NCBI GenBank assembly: GCA_003152255.1
Contig: PLZT01000165.1
Location: 1 to 10,067 of the forward strand
DNA from: Methylocystaceae bacterium
Lineage (GTDB): Bacteria; Pseudomonadota; Alphaproteobacteria; Rhizobiales; Beijerinckiaceae
DNA: 10,067 bases
Reading direction: 5' to 3'
The position numbers and the translations under genes were made by a program. Shown here in pieces: positions 1 to 6,612 of this stretch. The notes under the pieces were generated by a model, which made no database searches, was not told the origin of the DNA, and saw nothing but the letters and a program-made list of their open reading frames with translations. Positions within the stretch are counted from its first letter, which is position 1. Each line of letters opens with the position of its first letter.

Positions 1-68
1 TGCCGGTCTTCCCGGCGCACCGAAAATCTTGATTTCCGCACCACCCCATCTGCCCCTAGCACCACCCT

Positions 69-470
69 TCACCGCGAATATTTCCCCACATGCTCCGCAT
101 CAAACCGGCGCTCCAGCTTGCCTCCCGGCAAAACCCTCAGTTCCAGCAGGTCGAACTTCATTGGGTCTTCCATGCTGGTCTCGAATTTGGAGGCGACAAG
201 CGTGACGCTTCCGCCCTCGCGCGACCAGCAGCCGCTCGCGAGTTCGTCAAGCGCGCCATAGGCGAGCATGTAGTCGAAGCGGCCGTTCGGCAGCAGGCGG
301 AGTTCCGAGCCGACCTCCATCACGCCGCTTAGATGATAAGAGCCGGCGAGCGTTGCGTCGGCGGGCGCGCAATCGGCGGCGCGGGCGGCGGAAATCCACG
401 GGAGCGCCAAGACCGGGAACGCCAGCGGGAACACCAAGACGTAGGCGGCATGGGAGCGAAGGCGCGTCAT
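69..470 (-). CDS. Small secreted protein of unknown function
   Basis: A 133-residue protein with a clear Sec-type signal peptide: basic start (TRLR), hydrophobic core at about residues 9-26 and a likely signal peptidase site after Ala-Arg-Ala (residues 29-31). The mature part is about 100 residues and has two cysteines (C34 and C81) that could form a disulfide in the periplasm. Around residues 52-82 it reads as strand-rich, with an LxLxPxGRFxY...GALDE...GCW pattern that I associate with uncharacterised small exported proteins of proteobacteria; I cannot name a family. The start is supported by GGAG at 477-480 with 6 bp spacing. It is transcribed divergently from the CNB membrane protein to the right and has no visible operon partner in the window. 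Function is unknown. Confidence 0.8.
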   Translation of the reverse strand: MTRLRSHAAYVLVFPLAFPVLALPWISAARAADCAPADATLAGSYHLSGVMEVGSELRLLPNGRFDYMLAYGALDELASGCWSREGGSVTLVASKFETSMEDPMKFDLLELRVLPGGKLERRFDAEHVGKYSR

Positions 471-652
471 GTTTTTCTCCGGGGGGAGCGGACAGCGTGG
501 ATTGTCGGCGCCGATAACACGGACCGAAGGAGCTAGGCGTCCGCGTCTCGGCGCTTCGTCTTGCCACCCATATGAAACTAGTGCAGCTTATTGGTTGTCA
601 CAACTTCCGTTTGAGACGTATTGATTTGGTCCGCGCGGGCCGGGGAGGTTGG
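471..652. promoter_or_regulatory. Divergent promoter region with a small palindrome
   Basis: This gap separates the minus-strand secreted protein from the plus-strand CNB membrane protein, so it should hold promoters for both. I find no convincing -35/-10 pair. An 11-bp inverted repeat, GTTGT-C-ACAAC, lies at 594-604 and could be an operator; it falls outside the coding region if the CNB gene starts at 653, as its ribosome binding site suggests. Confidence 0.35.
642..648 (+). promoter_or_regulatory. Ribosome binding site fixing the CNB start at 653
   Basis: GGGGAGG lies 4 bp before the ATG at 653. It is the best Shine-Dalgarno match near any in-frame start of this gene and argues against the longer reading from 572. 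Confidence 0.6.
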
Positions 653-1417
653 ATGTTCGAGGATCTGACGCATTTCCCCTATCTCGCTGGCCTCATTTCC
701 TGGGTGAGGGGCGAGCCCGCCAGCGTTTATTCCTCTTTCGTCATTGAGGCCTTCAAATGGGCCGAGGTTCTCATGACGATTGGCGCGGCCTATGCGACGC
801 GCATGATCCCGCTCAGATTCACGGCGATGTTTGGCAATCTGTTTGGCCTCGCGCAAGGCCTTGGCAGCGGCAGCCTCTCCACCATTGTCGAGAACGCCGT
901 CAATTTGCCGCTCAACGCGGCGCGCGCGCGCGAGATGCGCAAGCTCATCGCCACCGTGCGCGAGGCGAGCAAGACCGATCTCAATGTCGAATGGTTAAAA
1001 CCCTTCGCGCATCCGCGCGCCTTGAAGGCTGGGGCCAGCGTGTTCGTGAAAGGGGAGGCGGCGGACGCGGCCTTCATTCTGGTCGACGGCCGGGTCGAGC
1101 TTCCCGAGATCGGCGCGACGCTGCACCCTGGCGATCTCTTTGGCGAAATGGCGCTGTTCACGACGGACGGGCGGCGCATGGCCTCGGCCGTCTGCGTGAC
1201 CGACGTGCGGCTGCTGTTCATCAGTTACGAGGAGTTCGAGCAGCATTACTTTCAGAACCCGGAGTTCGGTCTTTATCTCGTTCGGCTGATCGTGCGGCGC
1301 TTCGACACGAATTATCGCGAGGCGCTCGGTGTCGCCGCGGCGGGGCAGGCGGCGATTTCCGAGCGCGCGGCGGAGGCGGGGGCCGTCGGTCGCCTCGAAC
1401 AGGATAGGGTGAACTGA
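653..1417 (+). CDS. Membrane-anchored cyclic-nucleotide-binding domain protein
   Basis: I chose the ATG at 653 (254 residues) because GGGGAGG at 642-648 sits just upstream; an in-frame ATG at 572 would add 27 residues that lack a comparable site. The N-terminal 30-95 region holds hydrophobic segments with the pattern MIPLRFTAMFGN, then a basic linker (RAREMRKLI) leading into a DLNVEWLKPF motif. A CNB domain follows at about residues 120-200, with the phosphate-cassette-like stretch FGEMALF (163-169) and two arginines (R174, R175), and then YFQNPEFGLYLVRL (199-212). There is no DNA-binding domain, so it is not a Crp-type transcription factor; I infer a membrane-tethered cAMP or cGMP sensor, though ligand binding is unproven. 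The same architecture recurs in the convergent gene 21 bp downstream. The Ala/Glu-rich tail (about 225-254) looks disordered or helical. Confidence 0.85.
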   Translation: MFEDLTHFPYLAGLISWVRGEPASVYSSFVIEAFKWAEVLMTIGAAYATRMIPLRFTAMFGNLFGLAQGLGSGSLSTIVENAVNLPLNAARAREMRKLIATVREASKTDLNVEWLKPFAHPRALKAGASVFVKGEAADAAFILVDGRVELPEIGATLHPGDLFGEMALFTTDGRRMASAVCVTDVRLLFISYEEFEQHYFQNPEFGLYLVRLIVRRFDTNYREALGVAAAGQAAISERAAEAGAVGRLEQDRVN

Positions 1418-1419
1418 AC

Positions 1420-1449
1420 GGCTGGCTGGGGCGGTCCGTCAGCCTTTTT
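1420..1449 (+). terminator. Weak hairpin plus T-run between convergent genes
   Basis: GGCTG (1420-1424, repeated at 1424-1428) can pair with CAGCC at 1440-1444, directly followed by five T (1445-1449). This matches a short intrinsic terminator for the plus-strand CNB gene that ends at 1417. The stem is only 5 bp and the T-run lies inside the 3' end of the opposing gene, so the call is tentative. Confidence 0.35.
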
Positions 1450-2041
1450 CGGCGCGCGCCTGCGCCCGCGCGACATTGTTTTGCATCCGCTGGACCATCA
1501 GACGCATGAGGTAAAAGCCGAACCGCGGATTTTGCGCCGCGAGTTGCAGCACCACCGCCACCGCGCTCGCCGTGCGCCGGTTTTCGTCGGTGAAGAGCCC
1601 GAGTTCGCCGAACAGGGCGCCGACGCCGAGCGTGACGCCGAGTTCCGGCAGTTCGACCGCGCCGCGCGTGATCACATAGGCCTCCTCCGCCAGATCACCC
1701 TTGTGATACAATGACGTCTCCGCTGGAATATGCGCCGAGCGCATGAAGGGCCGCAGCCAGTCCAGGTTGAAATCGCCCTGCGTCGCGAGGCGCATCGCCT
1801 CGATCAAATGTTGCAGCTGGCGCAGCCGCCACACGTTGACGAGCATCAGGGCGCAGTTGAGCAGAAACAGGGGATAGACGCCCTTGAGGCAAAAATAGGC
1901 GGCGAAAAGCCCATTGGCGAATATGGCCGCGATCCTCAGCGGGACCATGCTGTTCGAAACATAGACGAAAACGTTGATCGCGGCCGCGGTGTAGCCGAGC
2001 GCTTCGACAAGCCAAGTATTTTCGACAAGCCAAGTATTCAT
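1439..2041 (-). CDS. Membrane CNB-domain protein, paralog with shortened CNB domain
   Basis: Read from the ATG at 2041 (200 residues), which has GGGAG at 2052-2056 on the minus strand. A longer in-frame reading from 2164 adds 41 basic, low-complexity residues and is less likely. Residues 12-72 form two to three hydrophobic segments with SMVPLRIAAIFANG (31-44), equivalent to MIPLRF in the plus-strand neighbour. DFNLDWLRPF (90-99) and a CNB domain follow, with FGELGLF at 144-150 and R155/R156. Compared with the paralog, about 12 residues are missing between SAV (159-161) and QNP (170-172), where the last strand and start of the C-terminal helix should be. The frame is kept, so this is an internal deletion or divergence, not a frameshift. 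Residues 2-13 are a perfect hexapeptide duplication (NTWLVE twice). The protein may be a degenerate or non-binding sensor; the overall family assignment is firm. Confidence 0.8.
   Translation of the reverse strand: MNTWLVENTWLVEALGYTAAAINVFVYVSNSMVPLRIAAIFANGLFAAYFCLKGVYPLFLLNCALMLVNVWRLRQLQHLIEAMRLATQGDFNLDWLRPFMRSAHIPAETSLYHKGDLAEEAYVITRGAVELPELGVTLGVGALFGELGLFTDENRRTASAVAVVLQLAAQNPRFGFYLMRLMVQRMQNNVARAQARAEKG
2003..2038. repeat. 18-bp perfect tandem duplication at the 5' end of the CNB gene
   Basis: The unit TTCGACAAGCCAAGTATT occurs at 2003-2020 and again, identical, at 2021-2038. On the minus strand it encodes NTWLVE twice, immediately after the initiator Met. Because 18 is a multiple of three, gain or loss of a unit keeps the frame. 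Perfect identity suggests a recent duplication. Confidence 0.95.
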
Positions 2042-2467
2042 GCTCGCGTTTCTCCCGCCGGACGCTTTCGCCGATATATTGAACCGCGCAATCTTGTCGG
2101 CGCCTCGCCGCGTCGCCCGGCCGGAACCGGCCGCCGCGCGCGCAAGCTTTAGCGCCATCATCATTATGGCTCAACTCGCCTCGCGGCGCGATGGACGAAG
2201 GCGAATTTGGCCGCTCCCGCCGGCGGCGCCTAAAATAGGGGCGGAAGCCGGCGGCGGGGGGGGGCGCGCCGATGGTCTCCTCGAAGAGTGGAGCCTCTCC
2301 CCGTCTCATCGCGATGGCGAACGGCCGTTCCAAACTACTATCGCATAACTATTTTAAACTATAAGTATCTTTGTTCACAAATGTCTCTTTCCATCGCGGC
2401 CGCCATGGCCTTATTATATGTGCGTGCAAGTCGTGGTCGAGCGTTCGCATGAAGGCGGAGTCAAGCT
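2042..2467. promoter_or_regulatory. Divergent intergenic region with AT-rich island and palindrome
   Basis: This 426-bp gap lies between the minus-strand CNB gene and the FecR gene. The left half is GC-rich and holds a run of nine G (2256-2264). From about 2335 to 2420 composition turns abruptly AT-rich, unlike the surroundings, with TATAAG at 2360-2365 and TTATTATAT at 2411-2419 as possible -10 elements; no good -35 accompanies either. A perfect inverted repeat TTTGT-TC-ACAAA lies at 2370-2381. The likeliest role of the island is the promoter and operator of the FecR gene. I see no convincing gene here. Confidence 0.45.
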
Positions 2468-3304
2468 ATGTTTGTTATTTCGCCGTGGCGTCGAATTTGG
2501 TTCTGTTGTTTTTTGACGGCGGCCGGCGTCGACGTGAGCGTCGCGGCGCGCGCCGACGAAGTCATTGGCGTCGCTTCCGCGGTCCGCAATAGTGTGAGCG
2601 GCTCCTTGCCTACCGGCGAGGTTCAGATCAACGTCGGCGAGAGCGTCATCCGCAACGAAATCGTGAAGACCGCCTCGGAAAGTTGGACGAAGCTCGTTTT
2701 CTCCGACAGCACGAATCTATCGGTCGGGCCGAATGCGATCGTCAGGCTGAGCAACTTCGTTTCCACGGGCCCTTCTTCATACGGGAAGGCGACCATCGAC
2801 ATAGCGAAGGGCGCGTTCCGCTTCGCCACGGGGCATTCCGAAAAGCGCGCCTATGAAATCAACACCGGAGTCGCCACCATCGGCGTTCGGGGAACGGTGT
2901 TCGACGGCGATTCCGAGACCGGCAGCACGAAACTTCACGTCGCGAGTGGCGCGGTGGTGGTTCACACCAAGAAGGGCAAGGTTTGCGAAATCACGGCGGG
3001 GCACTCGGTTGTCATTTCCGATATAGCTTGCACGCCAATTTCTGGGTTCGACCCGGGCTTCTCCTCCGAGTTCACCGAGGTGCAGGAGTTCGCGCAAGTG
3101 CAAGCGGCCGGGCAGGGCTTCTTTGGCGCGCAGAGTCCCGCGATGTTCATCGCGCCGACCGCGACCATCGGCGGAGCGGTCGGCGGAGGCGTCGTCGCGG
3201 GGGTCTCGAATAATTCCTCCAATGGCGGCGGGAACTCCTCCCAGCAGAATCAGTTAGATTACCAGCTCCTGCTCAACAGCAGTAGCCAACCCGCCAGCCC
3301 CTGA
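2468..3304 (+). CDS. Secreted FecR-domain protein
   Basis: A 278-residue exported protein. GGAG at 2457-2460 lies 7 bp before the ATG. Residues 1-29 look like a signal peptide (basic WRR, hydrophobic core, ARA before Asp30). The mature part matches a FecR domain: VGESVIRNEIVKT (56-68), a LVFSDSTNLSVGPNA stretch (76-90), then ATIGVRGTVFD (136-146), the most typical FecR signature. Two cysteines (C173, C188) may pair. The tail (about 225-278) is rich in Gly, Ser, Asn and Gln and is probably disordered. Unlike classical FecR there is no cytoplasmic anti-sigma segment and no TonB receptor or ECF sigma gene nearby, so iron-citrate signalling is unlikely. It precedes a CHASE2 adenylate cyclase on the same strand; I infer that it acts in the periplasm as a ligand or scaffold for that sensor. 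Family call firm, role inferred. Confidence 0.88.
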   Translation: MFVISPWRRIWFCCFLTAAGVDVSVAARADEVIGVASAVRNSVSGSLPTGEVQINVGESVIRNEIVKTASESWTKLVFSDSTNLSVGPNAIVRLSNFVSTGPSSYGKATIDIAKGAFRFATGHSEKRAYEINTGVATIGVRGTVFDGDSETGSTKLHVASGAVVVHTKKGKVCEITAGHSVVISDIACTPISGFDPGFSSEFTEVQEFAQVQAAGQGFFGAQSPAMFIAPTATIGGAVGGGVVAGVSNNSSNGGGNSSQQNQLDYQLLLNSSSQPASP

Positions 3305-3660
3305 TCCCACAAGCCCGTGATTGTGCCGCCTCGGGAGACCGTTCAATCAGCGTCGCCTAAACGCCAGCTTGCGCGCCGCCGAGCGATTCGGCAAAGCGCG
3401 CGTTGATCGGCGGGCTGGCGGGGGCATGAGGCGGACCGCTTTCGCTTCCTCGACGATTTTTGCCTTCGTATCCTCGGGCGCGCGCGACGGTAAAACTGAA
3501 AACATTCCAGGGGGCCGCGCGCTTCACCAACTGGCGGGGACGACCGCCCCGGTCGCTCCGGAGGCCGCGGGCGATTGCGGCGTTGGGAACATAGAGGCAA
3601 AGCAGGCGCGTCGTCTGCCCGGAGCAAAACAGGGCGTCTTCGGCGACAACGGAGGAGGGG
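3305..3660. other. Intergenic region between FecR and cyclase genes
   Basis: This 356-bp gap presumably carries the cyclase promoter, though I see no clear -35/-10 pair and no strong terminator after the FecR gene. A minus-strand reading frame at 3347-3505 (52 residues, with an acidic/basic helix-like middle EDTKAKIVEEAKA) looks more protein-like than its surroundings, but it has no ribosome binding site and ends in an Arg-rich stretch, so I do not call it a gene; it may be a remnant. A strong GGAGGAGGGG ribosome binding site at 3651-3660 ends the gap. Confidence 0.4.
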
Positions 3661-5880
3661 ATGGGGCGACGACGAAACGTTTATTTGCTTTCCGCTTTGC
3701 TGTCCGCGTTTCTGATTTTCCCCTGGGGACTGACTCAGCCGCTGCTCCTCGACGACCTGCGCAATTTCGTTTTCGATTCCTTCCAGCGGGCGGCTCCGCG
3801 GCAATACGACCGGGACGCGCCGGTTCGCGTGGTCGGCGTCGACGATGAAAGTCTGACTGTCTTCGGACAGTGGCCTTGGCCGCGAACGCGTCTCGCCGAA
3901 CTGACGAACAAGCTGGCCGAACTCGGCGCCGCGGCGATCGTATTCGATTTCATTTTCGCCGAGCCCGACCGGATGAGTTTCGAGAACGTCGTGGGATCGC
4001 TCCCGAAGGGACCGGCGCGCGACCAGTTCGCGCGGGCCTTGGCGAACACGCCCACCGGCGACCAGGTCTTCGCCAAGTCCATCGCCGCCGCGCCTGTCGC
4101 GCTGGGCGTGACGCTCGTCGCGACGGGTGGTGTTGGAAGTGTTCCGCCAAAGGCGGGATTGGCCATGGCGGGCGACGACCCCACGCCATTTCTTGTGTCT
4201 TTCCCGGCTGTTGTCGCGCCCATAGGCGTTTTGGCGGATGCGGCGCGAGGATTGGGCGCCACGAACTGGTTGCCCGATCATGATCAAATCGTCCGCCGCG
4301 TGCCGCTTTTCGTCGTCGGGCCCTCCGGCCTCACGCCGTCGCTCGCGCTCGAGGCGCTGCGGCTCGCGCAAGGGGAGACGACTTATGTCATCAAATCCTC
4401 CAACGCGAGCGGCGAATCCGCGCTCGGACAACAAACGGGCGTGAACGCGATCGCCGTCGGCTCCATGGAAATCGCGACCGGCGCGAATGGCGACGTGCGG
4501 CCGCGCTACACGCATTCGAACGCGGCGAGGGTGATTCCAGCCGCCAAGCTGTTGCAAGGCCGGGTCGATCGAAGCGAGATCGACGGCAGGATCATTTTCG
4601 TCGGCACCCTGGCGGCGGGCCTCGGCGACGTGCGCGCGACGCCCCTGGACGCTTCGACGCCGGGCGTGGAAATCCACGCGCAACTCATCGAGTCGCTTGT
4701 CTCCGGACATCTCCTGTCGAGACCGGACTGGGCCGCTGGATCGGAATTCGTCGTCGCTCTCCTGTTGTTCGCGATCATCATGATCCTCGGGATCACGGTC
4801 CCGCCAATGGCGACGGCGATCACCGGACTGGCGGCGATCTGCGCGCTGGTTTTCGGATCGTTCTTCCTGTTCGAGCGATACGGTCTATTGCTGGACCCTC
4901 TCTATCCCAGCGCGACGCTGATCTGCGGCTACACCGTCGGCGGGATAACGCTCTGGCAGTTCGAACGAGTGGCGAAGCGCCAGGTTCATCGCGCGTTTGG
5001 AAAGTTCCTGTCGCCCTTGGTGGTCGATCGTCTGGTGGAGCATCCGGAACGGCTCGTGCTGGGCGGAGAGACGCGGGAGCTGACGGTCCTGTTTTCCGAT
5101 CTTCGCAATTTTTCGACTCTTTCCGAAGGCATGAGCGCGCATGAACTCACGCAGTTCATGAACGATTATCTCACGCCAATGACCGATGCGATTCTCGATT
5201 CCGAGGGAACCGTCGACAAATACATCGGCGACGCGATCATGGCGTTCTGGAACGCGCCGCTCGACACGCCCGCGCATCCCTACAAGGCCATCTCCGCCGG
5301 GTTGGCGATGCGGTCGGCGCTCGTGGAGTTCAACGAGATGCGCGCCGCCAAATCGCGCGAGGCCGGCGTCGCGCACCGGACCGCGTTCATGGGAATCGGC
5401 GTCAACGTCGGCCCTTGCAGCGTCGGCAACATGGGCTCCGCCCGACGCTTCGACTATTCGATTCTGGGCGACACGGTGAACCTCGCGTCGCGGCTCGAGG
5501 GCGTGAGCAAAATGTTCGACGTCGACATCATCGCCTCGGCTTCGGCGCGCGAGGGGGCGAAGGATTGCGCTTGGCTCGATCTCGGCGAGGTTGTCGTCGT
5601 TGGCAGAAGTTCTCCAACGGCGGTGTTCACGATCGCCGGCGACGAAGTCTTCGCGCGCGCGCCGGAGTTTCGCGAATGGAAGACGTTGCACGACGAAATG
5701 CGCGCGCATTACGCGGGGAGACGCTTCACTGAGGCCGCCGCGATCGCGGCCCAGCTCGAGGCGCTTGTTGCCGAGAGGTGGCGCGGGCTTTATATGCGAT
5801 TGGGCAGTCGGTATAGCGCGCTGATGAATCAGCGGTTGCCGGACGATTGGACGCCGGTTTGGATCCTCGGCGAGAAGTGA
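3661..5880 (+). CDS. CHASE2-domain transmembrane adenylate cyclase (class III)
   Basis: A 739-residue sensor enzyme predicted to convert ATP to cAMP. GGAGGAGGGG directly precedes the ATG. Layout: N-terminal membrane segment (about 7-24); extracytoplasmic CHASE2 domain (about 30-350, with VRVVGVDDESL and GQWPWPR near its start); three membrane helices (about 363-380, 384-404, 414-432); short linker; class III cyclase domain (about 470-650). Catalytic residues are present: metal-binding D480 (FSDLRNFS) and D524 (KYIGDA), base-contacting K520 and T605 (GDTVNLASR), transition-state N607 and R611. The Lys/Thr pair fits ATP rather than GTP use. A helical tail (about 660-739) follows. Upstream is a FecR protein, downstream at 14 bp an HD phosphohydrolase, so the latter two are probably co-transcribed. 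The CHASE2 ligand is unknown. Domain assignment is firm; ATP specificity is inferred from the residues. Confidence 0.93.
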   Translation: MGRRRNVYLLSALLSAFLIFPWGLTQPLLLDDLRNFVFDSFQRAAPRQYDRDAPVRVVGVDDESLTVFGQWPWPRTRLAELTNKLAELGAAAIVFDFIFAEPDRMSFENVVGSLPKGPARDQFARALANTPTGDQVFAKSIAAAPVALGVTLVATGGVGSVPPKAGLAMAGDDPTPFLVSFPAVVAPIGVLADAARGLGATNWLPDHDQIVRRVPLFVVGPSGLTPSLALEALRLAQGETTYVIKSSNASGESALGQQTGVNAIAVGSMEIATGANGDVRPRYTHSNAARVIPAAKLLQGRVDRSEIDGRIIFVGTLAAGLGDVRATPLDASTPGVEIHAQLIESLVSGHLLSRPDWAAGSEFVVALLLFAIIMILGITVPPMATAITGLAAICALVFGSFFLFERYGLLLDPLYPSATLICGYTVGGITLWQFERVAKRQVHRAFGKFLSPLVVDRLVEHPERLVLGGETRELTVLFSDLRNFSTLSEGMSAHELTQFMNDYLTPMTDAILDSEGTVDKYIGDAIMAFWNAPLDTPAHPYKAISAGLAMRSALVEFNEMRAAKSREAGVAHRTAFMGIGVNVGPCSVGNMGSARRFDYSILGDTVNLASRLEGVSKMFDVDIIASASAREGAKDCAWLDLGEVVVVGRSSPTAVFTIAGDEVFARAPEFREWKTLHDEMRAHYAGRRFTEAAAIAAQLEALVAERWRGLYMRLGSRYSALMNQRLPDDWTPVWILGEK

Positions 5881-5894
5881 GGCCCGCGAGCGAA

Positions 5895-6590
5895 ATGGTC
5901 AAAGAGATCATAAGGAAACATTGGCGGTCGCTCCAGGCAAGCCACAAGCCCTCGGCGTGGGACGCGCTCGACCGCGGCTATTCCGACGCGCGCCGCGCCT
6001 ATCACGGTTGGGAGCATATCGCGGAGCTGCTGGAGAAGCTGGACGGGTTTCAGGCGCTGTCCGCCAAGCCGGCGTTGATCGCGACGGCCATGTTTTGGCA
6101 CGACTCCGTCTATGCGACGCAGGCGCCGGACGGCGGAAGGCGTTCCGACCTCGAGAATGTGCGGGACAGCGCGGAACTGTTTCTTCGCCACACTCTCCTG
6201 AACGCCGCCGACGCGGCCGCCGTCCATGAGTTGATCATGGCGACGGCGGATCACACGCGCGCCGAGGCGAAGAAGGAGCATTACGACGGCTTCGCCGGCG
6301 ATCTCGACCTGTTTCTGGATTTGGACTTGAGTCCTCTCGCCGCGCCGTGGAAGATATTCGCGGCGAACCTCGAAAATATTCGTTTCGAATTCGCTTGGGT
6401 TCCCGAGCGGGAGTTTTATACGAGCCAAATCGGAATGCTCGAAGGCTTTCTGAACGCCGACGCGCGTCTGTTCCGGCGCGCCGAAACCAGGAAGAAGTGG
6501 CTCGCTGCGGCGAAGGACAATCTGAGGTTTTGCATCGACGCGTTGCGGGCGAAGCTGGCGCTGAAGCCCGCTCCGGCGAGAATCGCTTAG
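5895..6590 (+). CDS. HD-superfamily metal-dependent phosphohydrolase (COG4339-like)
   Basis: A 231-residue cytoplasmic protein read from the ATG at 5895, 14 bp after the cyclase stop; a TTG at 5847 would overlap the cyclase and is less likely. It shows the pattern of predicted HD-type phosphohydrolases: YHGWEHI (H37, H41), FWHDSVY with the HD pair H69-D70, a SDLENVRDSAE helix (84-94), ATADHT (H120) and a late FLDLDLSPL acidic motif (D142, D144). These would bind one or two metal ions. The family's substrate is, to my knowledge, not established. Adjacency to a cyclase makes nucleotide or phosphodiester hydrolysis tempting, but the sequence lacks anything specific to a cAMP phosphodiesterase. 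It is likely in one transcript with the cyclase and ends just before a strong hairpin. Confidence 0.83.
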   Translation: MVKEIIRKHWRSLQASHKPSAWDALDRGYSDARRAYHGWEHIAELLEKLDGFQALSAKPALIATAMFWHDSVYATQAPDGGRRSDLENVRDSAELFLRHTLLNAADAAAVHELIMATADHTRAEAKKEHYDGFAGDLDLFLDLDLSPLAAPWKIFAANLENIRFEFAWVPEREFYTSQIGMLEGFLNADARLFRRAETRKKWLAAAKDNLRFCIDALRAKLALKPAPARIA

Positions 6591-6591
6591 G

Positions 6592-6612
6592 CGCCGCCCG
6601 CGTTCGGCGGCG
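6592..6612 (+). terminator. GC-rich hairpin after the HD phosphohydrolase gene
   Basis: CGCCGCC (6592-6598) and GGCGGCG (6606-6612) form a perfect 7-bp stem with a 7-base loop, starting directly after the TAG at 6588-6590. What follows is only mildly T-rich (TTCGAGCTTTG), so it is an imperfect intrinsic terminator or an mRNA-end stabiliser. Its position supports ending the cyclase-phosphohydrolase transcript here. Confidence 0.5.

Noticed and set aside
2..16. GCCGG-TCTTC-CCGGC hairpin at the left edge
   Set aside because: A perfect 5-bp stem, but with no T-run on either side and cut by the window edge, so I cannot call it a terminator for the minus-strand secreted-protein gene.
2042..2164. 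N-terminal extension of the minus-strand CNB gene to 2164
   Set aside because: The added residues are basic and low-complexity, the upstream ribosome binding site is poor, and the ATG at 2041 has a GGGAG site and matches the expected short N-terminus.
2468..3304. Iron-citrate FecR/FecI signalling
   Set aside because: There is no ECF sigma or TonB-dependent receptor gene nearby, and the protein has a cleavable signal peptide in place of a cytoplasmic anti-sigma segment.
3347..3505. Minus-strand 52-residue frame between FecR and cyclase
   Set aside because: The middle (EDTKAKIVEEAKA) looks protein-like, but there is no ribosome binding site, the end is Arg-rich and no family is recognised. 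It could be a remnant, but I cannot support a gene.
3343..4710. Long minus-strand open frame (455 codons) opposite the cyclase
   Set aside because: It is antisense to the well-supported CHASE2 cyclase, is very rich in Arg and shows no recognisable domain. Long antisense frames are expected in GC-rich genes.
4885..5709. Minus-strand 274-residue frame opposite the cyclase catalytic domain
   Set aside because: The plus-strand frame holds all class III cyclase motifs; this is its antisense shadow with His/Arg-rich composition.
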